A program made the position numbers and the translations under genes. A stretch of 64,000 nt of DNA from Streptomyces sp. TLI_146 (lineage in GTDB: Bacteria; Actinomycetota; Actinomycetes; Streptomycetales; Streptomycetaceae). Below are positions 50,816-61,400 of this stretch, in pieces. Within the stretch, counting starts at the first letter, position 1. Every line of letters starts with the position of its first letter. The notes under the pieces are model-generated. The model was not told where the DNA came from, searched no databases, and saw nothing but the letters and a program-made list of their open reading frames with translations. The stretch is taken from contig NZ_PJMX01000001.1 in the NCBI RefSeq assembly GCF_002846415.1, positions 2,542,001 through 2,606,000 on the forward strand. Reading direction: 5' to 3'.

Positions 50816-52477
50816 CTACCCGCCCTGATACGCCGCAGCCAGCAACCCCTTCGTGTACTCGCTGGACGGCGCGTCGAACACCTCGTCCCGCTCCCCGCTC
50901 TCCACCAGCACCCCACCCCGCATCACCGCGACTTCGTCGCACACGTGCCGCACCACCGCCAGGTCGTGCGAGACGAACAGGAGCGAGAGGCCGAGCTCGT
51001 CGCGCAGGTCCATCAGCAGGTTCAGCACCTGCGCCTGTACGGAGACGTCGAGCGCCGACACCGGCTCGTCCGCGATGACCAGGCGCGGGCGGACCGCCAG
51101 GGCCCGGGCGATGCCGATGCGCTGGCGCTGCCCGCCGCTGAACTCGTGCGGATACCGGTCGAGCCGGTCCTCCGCGAGCCCCACCCGCTTCAGCAGCCCC
51201 GCGGCCCGCTCCCGCCGCTCGTCCCGGTCCATCCGGGTGTGGGCGCGCAGCGGCGTGGTGACGATCTCCTCGACGGTGCGGCGTGGGTTGAGCGAGGCGT
51301 ACGGGTCCTGGAAGACCAACTGGACGTCCCGGCTCAGTTCGCGGCGGAGCGCGGTGTCGCGGGCGGCGTCCGAGACGTCCCGCCCGTCGAAGCGCACGGT
51401 CCCGGCGGTGGGCCGCTGGAGCCCGGCGAGGACCCGGGCGGTGGTGGACTTGCCGGAGCCGGACTCCCCGACCAGCCCGAGGGTGCGGCCGGGCTCGATG
51501 CGCAGGCTCACGTCCCGTACGGCCACCACCGGCTCGGGCCGGCGCACCGACAGACCGCGCCTGCCCGGGAACTCGACCCGGATTCCGGTGAGTTCGACGA
51601 GAGGCGGGCCGTCCGCCAAGGGTGCGGCGGGCCGCGGCGGGGTCACCGGCGCCGGCTCGTCGACCGTCGCCAGCCTGCTGCCGGGCACGGTGGCCAGGGT
51701 GGGCGCCGCCCCGGTCAGGGCCCGGGTGTAGGGGTGCGAGGCGGCGGCGAGGAGCCGGGCCGTCGGCCCCTCCTCGACGACCCGGCCGCCCCGCATCACC
51801 GCCGTACGGTCGGTGAACTCGCCCACCACGCCCATGTCGTGGCTGACGAACAGCACCGCGGTGCCGTTCTCGCGCCCCAGTTCGGCCAGCAGGTCGAGGA
51901 CCTGGCGCTGCACCCGGGCGTCGAGGGCGGTGGTCGGCTCGTCGGCGACCACCACGTCGGGCGCGTTGATCAGCGCGGCCGCGATCATCACGCGCTGGCG
52001 CATCCCGCCCGAGAACTGGTGCGGATGGTCCCCGGCCCGGGCGGCCGCGATCCCCACCCGCTCCAGCATCGCGGCCGCCCGCTCCCGGCCCTCGGCCCGC
52101 GAGGCACCCCTGTGGTGGATCCGGTAGGCCTCGGCGAGCTGCGCCCCGACCGTGTGGAAGGGGGAGAGCGCGGCCAGCGCGTCCTGGAACACCATCGCGA
52201 TCCGGGAGCCGCGCAGCCCCCGCAGCCGGGACTCGGGAGCGCCGACCACCTCGGTCCCGGCCACCTCGACGCTGCCCTCGATCCGGGTGCGCGCGGGGTC
52301 GTGCAGGCCCAGGGCGGCGAGCCCCACGGTGGACTTGCCGGAGCCCGACTCCCCCACCAGGCCCAGCACTTCACCGGGCCCGACCTCCAGGGAGACCCCC
52401 TCCACGGCCGGTACGAGCGCGCCCCTCGGACCGGTGAAGGAGACGGACAGGTCGCGGATGCGGAGCACGGCACTCAT
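50816..52477 (-). CDS. peptide-type ABC transporter, fused double ATPase (DppD-DppF-like)
   Basis: 553 aa joining two ATPase modules that are normally separate proteins. Module 1 (about 1-255): Walker A GESGSGKS, signature FSGGMRQR, Walker B VVVADEPT, D-loop/H SHDMGV. Module 2 (about 300-553): GESGSGKS, FSGGQRQR, LVIADEPV, SHDLAV. Both are complete, so both sites may hydrolyse ATP. ATGA overlap with the permease upstream. Drives import of oligopeptides or other solutes. Confidence 0.94.
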   Translation of the reverse strand: MSAVLRIRDLSVSFTGPRGALVPAVEGVSLEVGPGEVLGLVGESGSGKSTVGLAALGLHDPARTRIEGSVEVAGTEVVGAPESRLRGLRGSRIAMVFQDALAALSPFHTVGAQLAEAYRIHHRGASRAEGRERAAAMLERVGIAAARAGDHPHQFSGGMRQRVMIAAALINAPDVVVADEPTTALDARVQRQVLDLLAELGRENGTAVLFVSHDMGVVGEFTDRTAVMRGGRVVEEGPTARLLAAASHPYTRALTGAAPTLATVPGSRLATVDEPAPVTPPRPAAPLADGPPLVELTGIRVEFPGRRGLSVRRPEPVVAVRDVSLRIEPGRTLGLVGESGSGKSTTARVLAGLQRPTAGTVRFDGRDVSDAARDTALRRELSRDVQLVFQDPYASLNPRRTVEEIVTTPLRAHTRMDRDERRERAAGLLKRVGLAEDRLDRYPHEFSGGQRQRIGIARALAVRPRLVIADEPVSALDVSVQAQVLNLLMDLRDELGLSLLFVSHDLAVVRHVCDEVAVMRGGVLVESGERDEVFDAPSSEYTKGLLAAAYQGG

Positions 52478-53466
52478 ACGAGCCTCACTCTCGGGTCGAG
52501 CCGCGCCACCAGGAGGTCGGCGAGCGCGACGAACACCACCACGAAGAAGGCGGCGAGCAGGACGGTCCCGACGACCGTGGGCAGGTCGTTCTGGACGACG
52601 GAGTCGACGGCGAGCTTGCCGATGCCGTCGATGCCGAAGACGGTCTCGGTGATGAAGGCCCCGCCGAACAGCGCCCCGGCCTCCAGGCCGAGCAGCTGCA
52701 CCAGCGGGGCTCCGGCGCCGCGCGCGGTGTACTTCAGATGGGCGCGCAGCGTGGACAGGCCCCGGGCGCGGGCGGTGCGGACATACCCCTCGTGCATCGC
52801 CTCCAGCAGCTGCGCCCGCGAGAGCCGGGCGAACACGGCCGCGTTGACGAAGCCGAGGACCAGCCAGGGCAGTGCGAGCCCGGCCGCCCAGGCCCCGGGC
52901 GAGGAGGCGAAGGGGGTGTAGCCGGGCACCGGCAGCGCGCCGGTCGCGTACACCAGGAGGTACTGGAGGGCGTAGCCGAGGAAGTAGATCTGCACGCTCG
53001 CGCCGACCAGGGTGAAGCCGGACAGCAGCCGGTCGGTGCGGGTGCCCCGGCGCAGCGCGGCGGTGAAGCCCACGCCGACGCCGAGCACCACGATCACCAC
53101 CAGGGCGCCCGCCGCGAGCGACAGAGTCGCCGGGAAGCGGTCCGCGAGGGCGTCGAGGACCGGCTGGTGCAGGGCGTAGGAGTAGCCCAGGCACGGCGCC
53201 GGGCAGTCGATGGGGCTGCCGTCGACGTCGGTGATGGTGCGGCCCGCCACCAGGCCGCCCAGATAGTCGCCGAACTGGGCGGCGACGGGCCGGTCCAGGC
53301 CCATGCTGTGGCGTACGGCCTCGACCTGCCCGGTGTCGCACTTGGGGCCGCAGGCGATGAGCGCGGGGTCGGAGGGGGCCGCGAAGAACAGCCCGAAGGC
53401 GGTGGCGGTGATCGCGAGGAGCACCGCCACGGCCTGCAGGACGCGTCGGACGACGTAACCGGTCAT
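52474..53466 (-). CDS. peptide-type ABC transporter permease (DppB-like)
   Basis: 330 aa, about six TM helices, with the BPD permease signature EAMHEGYVRTARARGLS (EAA loop, about 214-230). Between TM1 and TM2 it has a longer extracytoplasmic loop carrying four cysteines (CGPKC and CPAPC), possibly two disulfides or a metal site, which is unusual for DppB. Start ATG 53466, 7 bp after the binding-protein stop at 53474. Part of a four-gene importer operon. Confidence 0.92.
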   Translation of the reverse strand: MTGYVVRRVLQAVAVLLAITATAFGLFFAAPSDPALIACGPKCDTGQVEAVRHSMGLDRPVAAQFGDYLGGLVAGRTITDVDGSPIDCPAPCLGYSYALHQPVLDALADRFPATLSLAAGALVVIVVLGVGVGFTAALRRGTRTDRLLSGFTLVGASVQIYFLGYALQYLLVYATGALPVPGYTPFASSPGAWAAGLALPWLVLGFVNAAVFARLSRAQLLEAMHEGYVRTARARGLSTLRAHLKYTARGAGAPLVQLLGLEAGALFGGAFITETVFGIDGIGKLAVDSVVQNDLPTVVGTVLLAAFFVVVFVALADLLVARLDPRVRLV

Positions 53467-53473
53467 GGGAGGG

Positions 53474-55255
53474 TCAGGACTTCTTCAGGTAGAGGTCGGC
53501 CGCGGCGACGGACCCGTAGATCGGATGGATGGCGGCGCCGCCGACGTTCTGCCCGCGGAACTGGGTGACGGCGGTGTAGAGGAACGGCACGACCGGCACG
53601 TCCGCCATGACGACCTGCTCCAGGTCGATGAGCGCCGCGGCCTTCTGCCGCGCGTCCCCGATGGTCCTGATGCGGTCGAGCTCCTTGTCGACCTTCGGGT
53701 TGCTGTAGCGGATGCCGTTGGAGAGGGCGTCGAGGCGGCTGTCGAAGCCGTCGGGCAGCAGGGTCGCCGGGGTGGGCCAGTCGACCGAGTTGGTGGACAT
53801 CCACAGGTCGTAGGGGGCGGGTCCGCGGAAGACCTCGTTGGTGAACGCGGCCTTGTCCAGGGGCTTCACGACCAGCTTGATCCCGGCCTTGCCGAAGGCG
53901 TCGACGAGGACCTGGGCGAGCCGGTCCTTCTCGGGCGCGTCGGCCTCGTAGGCGTAGGTGAGCGTGTCCACCTTGGTCTTCGCCTTGGCCAGGTGCTCCT
54001 TGGCCTTCTCGATGTCGCCACTGGGCCTGACCGGGTAGAGGTCGTACTTCTTCCAGCCGACGACGGCGGGCGAGGAGAGCGTGGTGGCGAACTCGCCCAG
54101 GCGCGGGCCGCCGAGCACCTGGCGGGCCTGCTCGCGGGGGAAGAGGTAGTGGATCGCCTTGCGGACCTCGGGGTCGGTGACCCGGCTGTTCTTGATGTAG
54201 AGGTCGCTGGTGTAGGCGCCCCTGCTCCCGGTCACCAGGAGCGCTTTCTTCTTCGGGTCGCGCTCGACCTGCGCGTACAGCTCCGGCGGCACCTCGCTCT
54301 TGGTGCTGACGGTGTCCGGCCCGGCGCCGCGCCCGTTGAGGACCTCCTGCGCGGTGTTGAGGATCTTCTTGCCGAAGGTGAACTCGAAGCGGTCGGCGTA
54401 CTGGTGGCGGATCGGGTCGGTCTCCGCCTTCCAGTGCGGGTTGCGCTCCAGGGTGAGCGACTGGTTCTGCCTGTGCTCAACGATCTTGTACGGACCGGTG
54501 GCGAACGGGTGGGTGTCGTACGCGGTGCCGGTGTCCTTGTCCTTGCGCACCGGCGAGGAGGAGGACTGGGCGGCCATGTACGGCACGTCGGACTGCGGCT
54601 CGGGGAAGTGGAGGACGACGGTCTTGGCGTCGGGCGTCTCGATGGCGTCCAGGCCGCCGGCCTTGGGCCCGGCGTACTTCTTGACGGCGGCGCTGCGGTC
54701 CTCGGAGCCGGTGAGCCACTCGGGCCAGTAGCTGGGGCCGAGTTCGAAGCCGGGGGCGAAGGTGCGCTCGATGCCGTACTTGATGTGCTCGGAGGTGATC
54801 GGCTGCCCGTCCTCCCAGGCGATCCCGTCCTTGAGCGTGTACGTCCAGGTGCGGCCGCCGTCCGAGGAGCGGCCGGTGTCGGTGGCCAGGTCGCCCACCA
54901 GGACCGGCTTGCCGTCGACGACTTGATACTGCGTCAGCTGGCGCCCCCACAGCAGCGAGGTGCTGTAGCCCTCGCCCGCGTAGATCTTCTGGGGGTCGAG
55001 GTGGCTGTAGTCGTTGAGGTTGGCGATCTTGACGGTGCCGCCGGACCGCGCGCCCTCGACGCCGGGAGCCGGGCCCCGGCTGTCCTCGGCGGTGCCGAGG
55101 GTGGCGGTGAGCCGCTGCCCGCTCCTGACCTCGGCGGGCTTGGCCTTGCCGTCCCCTTCGCCCTTGCCCGCGCCCGCCGAGCAGGAGCAGAGCAGCAGGG
55201 CGGCGGCGGTGGCGAGAGCCGGAACGGCTGCGGTGCGCGGACCGAATCTGGGCAT
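53474..55255 (-). CDS. peptide-type ABC transporter substrate-binding lipoprotein
   Basis: 593 aa. Signal peptide with lipobox LLLCSC-S, lipidated Cys25, so it is anchored on the outer face of the membrane. Two-lobed SBP_bac_5 fold: GGTVKIANLNDYSHLDP near the mature start, TYTLKDGIAWEDGQPITSEH, and FATGPYKIVEHRQNQSLTL. Typical of dipeptide, oligopeptide, nickel or opine importers; ligand unknown. It is transcribed between the two permease genes. Confidence 0.94.
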   Translation of the reverse strand: MPRFGPRTAAVPALATAAALLLCSCSAGAGKGEGDGKAKPAEVRSGQRLTATLGTAEDSRGPAPGVEGARSGGTVKIANLNDYSHLDPQKIYAGEGYSTSLLWGRQLTQYQVVDGKPVLVGDLATDTGRSSDGGRTWTYTLKDGIAWEDGQPITSEHIKYGIERTFAPGFELGPSYWPEWLTGSEDRSAAVKKYAGPKAGGLDAIETPDAKTVVLHFPEPQSDVPYMAAQSSSSPVRKDKDTGTAYDTHPFATGPYKIVEHRQNQSLTLERNPHWKAETDPIRHQYADRFEFTFGKKILNTAQEVLNGRGAGPDTVSTKSEVPPELYAQVERDPKKKALLVTGSRGAYTSDLYIKNSRVTDPEVRKAIHYLFPREQARQVLGGPRLGEFATTLSSPAVVGWKKYDLYPVRPSGDIEKAKEHLAKAKTKVDTLTYAYEADAPEKDRLAQVLVDAFGKAGIKLVVKPLDKAAFTNEVFRGPAPYDLWMSTNSVDWPTPATLLPDGFDSRLDALSNGIRYSNPKVDKELDRIRTIGDARQKAAALIDLEQVVMADVPVVPFLYTAVTQFRGQNVGGAAIHPIYGSVAAADLYLKKS

Positions 55256-55305
55256 GACGAACTCCGGTGTGGCAGAGGGTGGTTGAGCGATAGGTGGTGG
55301 TGCGG

Positions 55306-56223
55306 TCAGTGGGCGGTACGGGGGTCGAGCGCGTCCCGTACCGCGTCACCGAGCAGGTTGAAGGCGAGGACGAAGACGAGGATCGTCACGCCGGGGAAGA
55401 CCATGTAGGTGGGGTCGTCGTAGAAGACCTCCGCACCTCGGGAGATCATCCGGCCCCAGTCGGGAACCGGCTCGTCGATGCCGACCCCCAGATAGGAGAG
55501 CGCGGCCTCGGCGGTGACGATGCCGGGCAGCGTCAGAGTGACGTTGACCAGGATCGGCGCCCAGATGTTGGGCAGCAGCTCACGGACCAGGATGTGCCAC
55601 CGGCTCGCCCCCGAGGCGCGCGCCGCCTCGATGAACTCCCGCTCCCGCAGGGACTTCACGGTGGTGCGCAGCACCATGGCGAGCGGCACCCACCCGAAGG
55701 CGGCGAACACCAGGATCAGCACGGTGAACTGCATCCAGACCGGCTCGTTCTCGCCCGGGTCCACGAACCGGGTCTTGACGACCGGGCTCAGTGCCAGCAG
55801 GAGCAGCAGGGTCGGGAAGGCGAGCAGGACGTTGCAGACGAAGGTGAAGGCCCGTTCGGCGAGCCCGCCGAGGTAGCCGACGACGAGGCCGAGCACGGTG
55901 CCGAGCAGCGCGATGACGGCGGTGGCGGCGACCGCCACGACGAGCGAGGTCCGCATCCCGTACAGGAGCTGGGCGAGGACGTCGCGCCCGAGCCCCGGCT
56001 CCAGGCCGAACCAGAACTCGCCGGAGATCCCGCCGTTGGGGAGCACCGGAAGCCCTTCGGGGCTGAGCAGTCCGGGGGTGTTCTGCCCGTAGTGCTCGGT
56101 GGCGTTCTTGCCGTAGAGCGCGGTGATCAGGGGTGCGGCCAGGGCGAGGACGACGAACAAGAGCACCGCGCAGAGCGCCGCCATGCCGGTGCGGTCGGCG
56201 CGCAGGGCGCGGATCGTTGACAT
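55306..56223 (-). CDS. peptide-type ABC transporter permease (DppC-like), operon head
   Basis: 305 aa from ATG 56223 (weak ribosome site; an ATG at 56322 is in frame). About six TM helices and a BPD loop LREREFIEAARASGASRWHI. The N-terminus MSTIRALRADRTGMAAL leads into TM1. First gene of the importer operon: DppC, binding protein, DppB, fused ATPase. Confidence 0.92.
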   Translation of the reverse strand: MSTIRALRADRTGMAALCAVLLFVVLALAAPLITALYGKNATEHYGQNTPGLLSPEGLPVLPNGGISGEFWFGLEPGLGRDVLAQLLYGMRTSLVVAVAATAVIALLGTVLGLVVGYLGGLAERAFTFVCNVLLAFPTLLLLLALSPVVKTRFVDPGENEPVWMQFTVLILVFAAFGWVPLAMVLRTTVKSLREREFIEAARASGASRWHILVRELLPNIWAPILVNVTLTLPGIVTAEAALSYLGVGIDEPVPDWGRMISRGAEVFYDDPTYMVFPGVTILVFVLAFNLLGDAVRDALDPRTAH

Positions 56224-56419
56224 GGCCGCTATTAGAGCCAGCGCCCGGACGCCCGGCAAATCGGGTTCGGGGGCCGCTGAGGCTTTGCGAAGTGCTTGTG
56301 TCGTACGTCCTGTTGGTGTCACATGGCCGCAATATTCCAGCCATGATCATTCGGCTGGAAAGGGGCGAATCACCCTCTCGGGACGGCTCATGCGTTCACA
56401 GGTGAGACTCCGCTCACAA

Positions 56420-57340
56420 TCATGGGATCGAAGGCGGTTCTGCGAGTGGGCCTTCCATTCCAAGATCCGAGTGAGCCTGTGCTCCTGGAGCTTCCGGAGC
56501 GGGGGCTTCCGCCTCGACCGCTTCCGCCCCGCCCTCTTCCGCCGCGGGCACCCCCGCCCCAGACGCTTCCGCCGTGGGCAGCGGGGCCGCCCGTTCCAGG
56601 AACCGCAGCAGCTCCACCGGGAACGGCAGGACCAGCGTCGAGTTCTTCTCGGCCGCCACCGCCACCACCGTCTGGAGCAGCCGCAGTTGGAGGGCCGCGG
56701 GCTGCTGCGACATCACCCCGGCCGCCTCGGCCAGCTTCTTCGACGCCTGGAGCTCCGCGTCCGCGTTGATCACCCGGGCGCGGCGCTCACGGTCGGCCTC
56801 GGCCTGCCGGGCCATCGAGCGCTTCATCGTCTCCGGCAGCGACACGTCCTTGATCTCCACCCGGTCGATCTGCACGCCCCACCCCATCGCCGGGCTGTCG
56901 ATCATCAGCTCCAGGCCCTGGTTGAGCTTCTCCCGGTTGGAGAGCAGATCGTCGAGGTCGCTCTTGCCGATGATCGAGCGCAGTGAGGTCTGGGCCATCT
57001 GGGAGACCGCGAAGCGGTAGTCCTCGACCTGGATGACCGCGTCGGCCGGGTCGACCACCTTGAAGTAGATCACCGCGTCCACCCGGACCGTGACGTTGTC
57101 CCGGGTGATGCCGTCCTGCGCCGGGACGGGCATCGTCACAATCTGCATGTTCACCTTGTGGAGCCGGTCGGCGAACGGAAGGATCAGGGTGAAGCCCGGG
57201 CCGCGCACCGATCCCCTGAGTTTGCCCAGCCGGAAGACCACACCGCGTTCGTACTGCTTGACGACCCGGGCCGCCGCCATCACATACACGATGCCGGCGG
57301 ATCCGACGGCCACAGCCGTCGCCACCAATGCCTCGACCAT
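56420..57340 (-). CDS. SPFH/band-7 (stomatin-prohibitin) membrane protein
   Basis: 306 aa from ATG 57340. One N-terminal TM helix (ATAVAVGSAGIVYVMAAARV) is followed by the band-7 domain: KQYERGVVFRLGKLRGSVRG, VTVRVDAVIYFKVVDPADAV, and MARQAEADRERRARVINADA in a long helix. A 60-residue acidic Pro/Glu/Ala tail ends the protein. Such proteins form large ring assemblies that organise membrane domains. No NfeD partner is adjacent, unlike many bacterial stomatin operons. Divergent from a hydrolase gene. Confidence 0.9.
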   Translation of the reverse strand: MVEALVATAVAVGSAGIVYVMAAARVVKQYERGVVFRLGKLRGSVRGPGFTLILPFADRLHKVNMQIVTMPVPAQDGITRDNVTVRVDAVIYFKVVDPADAVIQVEDYRFAVSQMAQTSLRSIIGKSDLDDLLSNREKLNQGLELMIDSPAMGWGVQIDRVEIKDVSLPETMKRSMARQAEADRERRARVINADAELQASKKLAEAAGVMSQQPAALQLRLLQTVVAVAAEKNSTLVLPFPVELLRFLERAAPLPTAEASGAGVPAAEEGGAEAVEAEAPAPEAPGAQAHSDLGMEGPLAEPPSIP

Positions 57341-57453
57341 CACGGCCCCCAAGGGTCCGAATCGGACGTGTACTTCGACGGTAACTCCGCTTCCGTCCCA
57401 GGGGGAGTCCCGGTCACACTCCACTGAATGGGTAAAACGCGGGCGGGAGGGGA

Positions 57454-58422
57454 ATGCCGCAACAGTCGATGCCTGTATCCGACAACCGGTATGGGCGGTA
57501 CGAGGACGGTCCCGGCGATCGGTATCGCGACCCACTAGCGGAGGGGGCACGAGTGCGCGGTCGGGTGCGCGCGGCCGACGGGCGGCATCTGACGGTGGAA
57601 CGCTTCGGGGACCCACGGGGCAGGCCGGTCTTCCTGCTGCACGGCACCCCGGGCAGCCGGCTCGGCCCCGCACCCCGCGGCATGGTGCTCTACCAGCGCC
57701 GGATGCAGCTCATCGCCTACGACAGACCCGGCTACGGCGGCTCCGACCGGCTGGAGGGCCGCAGCGTCGCCGACGTCGTCCAGGACGTGAAGGCGATCGC
57801 GGACAGTTACGGCCTGGAACGCTTCGCCGTCGTCGGCCGCTCCGGCGGCGCCCCGCACGCGCTGGCCTGCGCCGCCCTGATGCCCGAGCGGGTCACCCGG
57901 ACCGCCGCGCTCGTCACGCTCGCGCCCCGGGACGCGGCCGGCCTCGACTGGTTCGACGGGATGACCGCCTACAACGTGGAGGAGTTCACGACCGCGTCGG
58001 TCAACCCCGAGGAGTTCGCCGCCCGGCTCATCCCGCGCTCCGACGAGATCCGCCGCAACCCCATCCAGCTCCTGGACGAACTGCGCCGCGACCTCACCCA
58101 CGCCGACCGCATGGTGGTCAAGGACGCCGGGGTGCGGTCCATGCTGCTGCGCAACTACCAGGAGGCGCTGCGGACTTCGGCGTACGGATGGATCGACGAC
58201 GCGCTCGCCTTCTGCAGCCCCTGGGGGTTCGACCCCGCCGACATCGCCGGCGAGGTGCTGCTGTGGCACGGCGTGCAGGACGTGTTCTCGCCGGTCGGCC
58301 ACTCCCGCTGGCTCGCCGAACGCATCCCGGGCGCGACGGCCGTCCTGGAACCGGCCGCCGCCCACTTCGACGCCCTGCACGCGCTGCCCGACATCCTCAC
58401 CTGGCTGATCGAGGAGGACTGA
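57454..58422 (+). CDS. alpha/beta hydrolase
   Basis: 322 aa, cytoplasmic. Oxyanion motif FLLHGTPGSRLGP, nucleophile elbow VVGRSGGAPHAL (GRSGG instead of GxSxG with His), a likely Asp in LLWHGVQDVFSPV and the catalytic His in AHFDALHALP. Similar to proline iminopeptidase/haloperoxidase-like hydrolases, but substrate is unknown. The first 33 residues are charged and probably disordered. Start ATG 57454 with GGAGGGGA upstream. Confidence 0.88.
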   Translation: MPQQSMPVSDNRYGRYEDGPGDRYRDPLAEGARVRGRVRAADGRHLTVERFGDPRGRPVFLLHGTPGSRLGPAPRGMVLYQRRMQLIAYDRPGYGGSDRLEGRSVADVVQDVKAIADSYGLERFAVVGRSGGAPHALACAALMPERVTRTAALVTLAPRDAAGLDWFDGMTAYNVEEFTTASVNPEEFAARLIPRSDEIRRNPIQLLDELRRDLTHADRMVVKDAGVRSMLLRNYQEALRTSAYGWIDDALAFCSPWGFDPADIAGEVLLWHGVQDVFSPVGHSRWLAERIPGATAVLEPAAAHFDALHALPDILTWLIEED

Positions 58423-58446
58423 CCCCGGCGGCACCCGGCGGAGGGA

Positions 58447-58475
58447 ACCGGTGCGATCACTCCGGTCGCACCGGT
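58447..58475. terminator. terminator between alpha/beta hydrolase and fxsT
   Basis: ACCGGTGCGA (58447-58456) and TCGCACCGGT (58466-58475): perfect 10-bp stem, 9-nt loop. Flanking GGGA and TCCC can extend it. It serves the two convergent genes. Confidence 0.78.
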
Positions 58476-58497
58476 CGTCCCCTCCCGTCCGCTCGGC

Positions 58498-61400
58498 TCA
58501 CACCGCCAGCGGCTCCAGGTCCCGCTGCACCCGGCGCTCGTCCCGGGCGATCCGGACGAACGCGTGCTCGTCGCCGAGCAGGCGCTGCAACTCCTCCACG
58601 GCCTCCGCCCGCAGGTGCGTCGCCTCCTCCTTGCGGCCGAGCCCGTCGAGCGTCACCGCCATGTTCGCGGCGCAGGCGAGCGTCTCGGGGTGGTGCGCTC
58701 CCAGCACCTCCCGCAGCCGCGCGACCGCGTTGCGCTCGATCTCCAGGGCGCTCTCCAGATCGCCCATGTCGGCCTTCACATTGGCCAGGTTGACGGTGGC
58801 GAACAGCGCGTGCGGATGGTTCTCCCCGAGTATGTCGCGCATCGTCCGTATGGTGTTCTCCAACAAGGTGTCGGCGGCGTCCAGCGCCCCGCAGCCCCAC
58901 TGGTAGATGCCCAGGTTGTTGGTGGCCGCCAGCGTGTACGGGTGCCGCTCCCCCGGCACCTTGATGTACTGGTCGACGACCTCCTGGGCCGCGTCCCGCG
59001 CCGCCGCCGAGTCCCCGGCCGCGAACAGGTCGGCGGCCATGTTGAGGTCGCAGGCCAGCCAGTCGGGGTTGGCGGAGGTGTACTTGGCGCGGTAGCGGTT
59101 GCGGGTCGCGGTGGTCAGCCGCCGCGCGTCGTCGAGCCGGCCCGCCCGGCGCAGCGACACGGCGAGGCTCTTGGCCGCCGCCAGGGTGCCCGGGAAGGCC
59201 CGGCCCAGCTGCTCCTTGTAGAGGTCGTACGTCCGGCTGAGCAGCGCCACCGAGTCCTCGTAGCGCCCGATCTCCCGCAGGTCCCGCGCCAGGTTCATGG
59301 CGGAGGAGAGGGTGTAGGGGTGCTCCGGGCCGAGCACCTCGGTGCGCCGGTCGTAGACGTCCTGGTCGAGCTCGCGGGCTCGGGCGTACTGGCCGAGCAT
59401 CCGCATGTTCAGGGCGAGGTTGTTGGCGGCGGCGAGCGTACGCGGGTGCGACTCGTCGAAGATCTGCCGGAACCCCTCGTGCGCCTCGGTCGCCAGCTCC
59501 ATCGCCTTGCTGTACTGGCCGAGCGCGCCGAGGTCCATCGCCAGGGCGCTGGTGGTCATGTACGTGTGCGGGTGCGAGGCACCCAGCACTTCCGTCTGGC
59601 GGGCCAGGGTCTCCTCGTCCAGCTCCATCGCCTCGACGTAACGGCCGCGCGAGCGAAGGATGTTGGAGAGGTGGAAGCGCAGGTACAGATACTGGAGGTC
59701 GTTGGGCCCCAGCTTCTCGCGCCACTCCTCGCGCAGGTCCTCGGCGAGGTTGGCGGCCGCGTTGAAGTCACCGCGCTTCCACAGGTAGCGCACGCGGTCG
59801 ATGAGGAGCCGGCGGGTCTCCGGCTCGTCGCACAGACGCGCCCCCGACGGGGTCAGATGCGGCCAGATGGTGTTGAACTGCGCCCAGGTCTCCGGGTTGT
59901 CGATCGGCTCGTCGGCGTCCGGCCGGGCGCCCGCGAGGATGCGGTGCACGGCGTGCCGGGCGTCCATCTGCTCCTCGTCGCTCAACTGCGCCCGGATCAC
60001 GGCCTGGACGAGCCGGTGCACCTGGATGGAGCTGCCGACCTGGTCGACCTTGGCGAGCGCGAACCGGCCGATCTCCCGGATGACCCGGCCGAGCACCAGC
60101 TTCTCCTGGAGCGTGGCGTCGTACGGCTTGAGCGCGTCGATCATCTCCTTGCTGTAGAGGAGGTTGGCGGAGATCGGCTCGGGCGCGAAGAAGGCGCAGA
60201 GCTGGAGGAGGCGGACCGCCGCGGGCGAGCGCTGCTTCAGCCGCTCGATCGAGACGTTCCAGGTGGCGGCGACCGGCTCCGGGTATCCGGCCGGCTGGTT
60301 GAGGGCGAGGACGCTGGGCGCCTGCTGGGCCAGCTGCTCCAGATAGGCGGCGACCGGCGTCGCCGTCTCCGCGATCCACGCCGCCGCCTGCTCGACGGCG
60401 AGCGGCAGGTCGCCCACCGCGGTGGCGACCTGGTCGGCGTCGTCCACGGAGAGCCCGGGGGCGCGCCGCTGGAGGTGCTCGATGGACTCCTCGCGCAGGA
60501 ACACGTCGACGGGCAGCGCGTCGCCGTACTGCGACCAGGTCTGGTTCCTGGAGGTGACCAGGACATGGCCCGGGCCGCCCGGCGGGAAGAACCGCTTGAG
60601 CTGCTCGGGGTCGTCCGCGTTGTCGAAGACCAGCAGCCAGCGCGAGGTGGGCACCCCGCGCCGCAGCAGGTCGATGGCCTCGCGGGAGGCGGAGTTCATG
60701 TCGTCGCCGCCCTGCACCCCGAGCCGCACGCCGAGCTCGGCGAGTCCGGCCACCACTTCGTCGGGCTGCTCGGCGGACATCCACCAGACCAGGTCGTAGT
60801 CGGCCATGAACCGGTGGACGTACTCCAGGGCCACCTGGGTCTTGCCGACGCCGCCGAGGCCGTACAGCGTCTGCGGCTGCGGCAGGACCACGGCGAGGCC
60901 GCCGCCGAGCTGGTCGCGCATCCGCTCCAGGACCAGCGAGCGGCCGGTGAAGCCGGGGTTGCGCGGCGGCGCGTTCCAGATCTTGGGGACGGTGCCGGGG
61001 AACCGCGGCCCCGGCGCCACCCCGTCGCTGATCTGCACCGGCCGCTCCAGGGCCCGCAGCAGCGCGGTGGTGGCGTGCACCTCGTCGAGCCGGAACAGGT
61101 CCACCGGGTTGCGGTCGATGTAGGGCGCGGTGAGCCGGACGTCGCCGACCCGCAGCGGCAGCAGCTGGCGGCGGGCGCCCGAGGGGTCCTCGGCGGCGGC
61201 CCGGGACCAGATCTCCACGGCGCGGGCCGACTTGAGGTAGGCGCTGGAGAGCAGGACCACGGTACGGGCCGCGTTCTCGGCGGCGACCGCCTCCCCGTCG
61301 GCGCTGCTGGGCTCGGTCGACACGTCCCGGGGAACCACCCGGAACCCGGCCCGGGTGAGCACGGACTCGATCCAGTCGGCCCACATCCGGTTCTCGGCCA

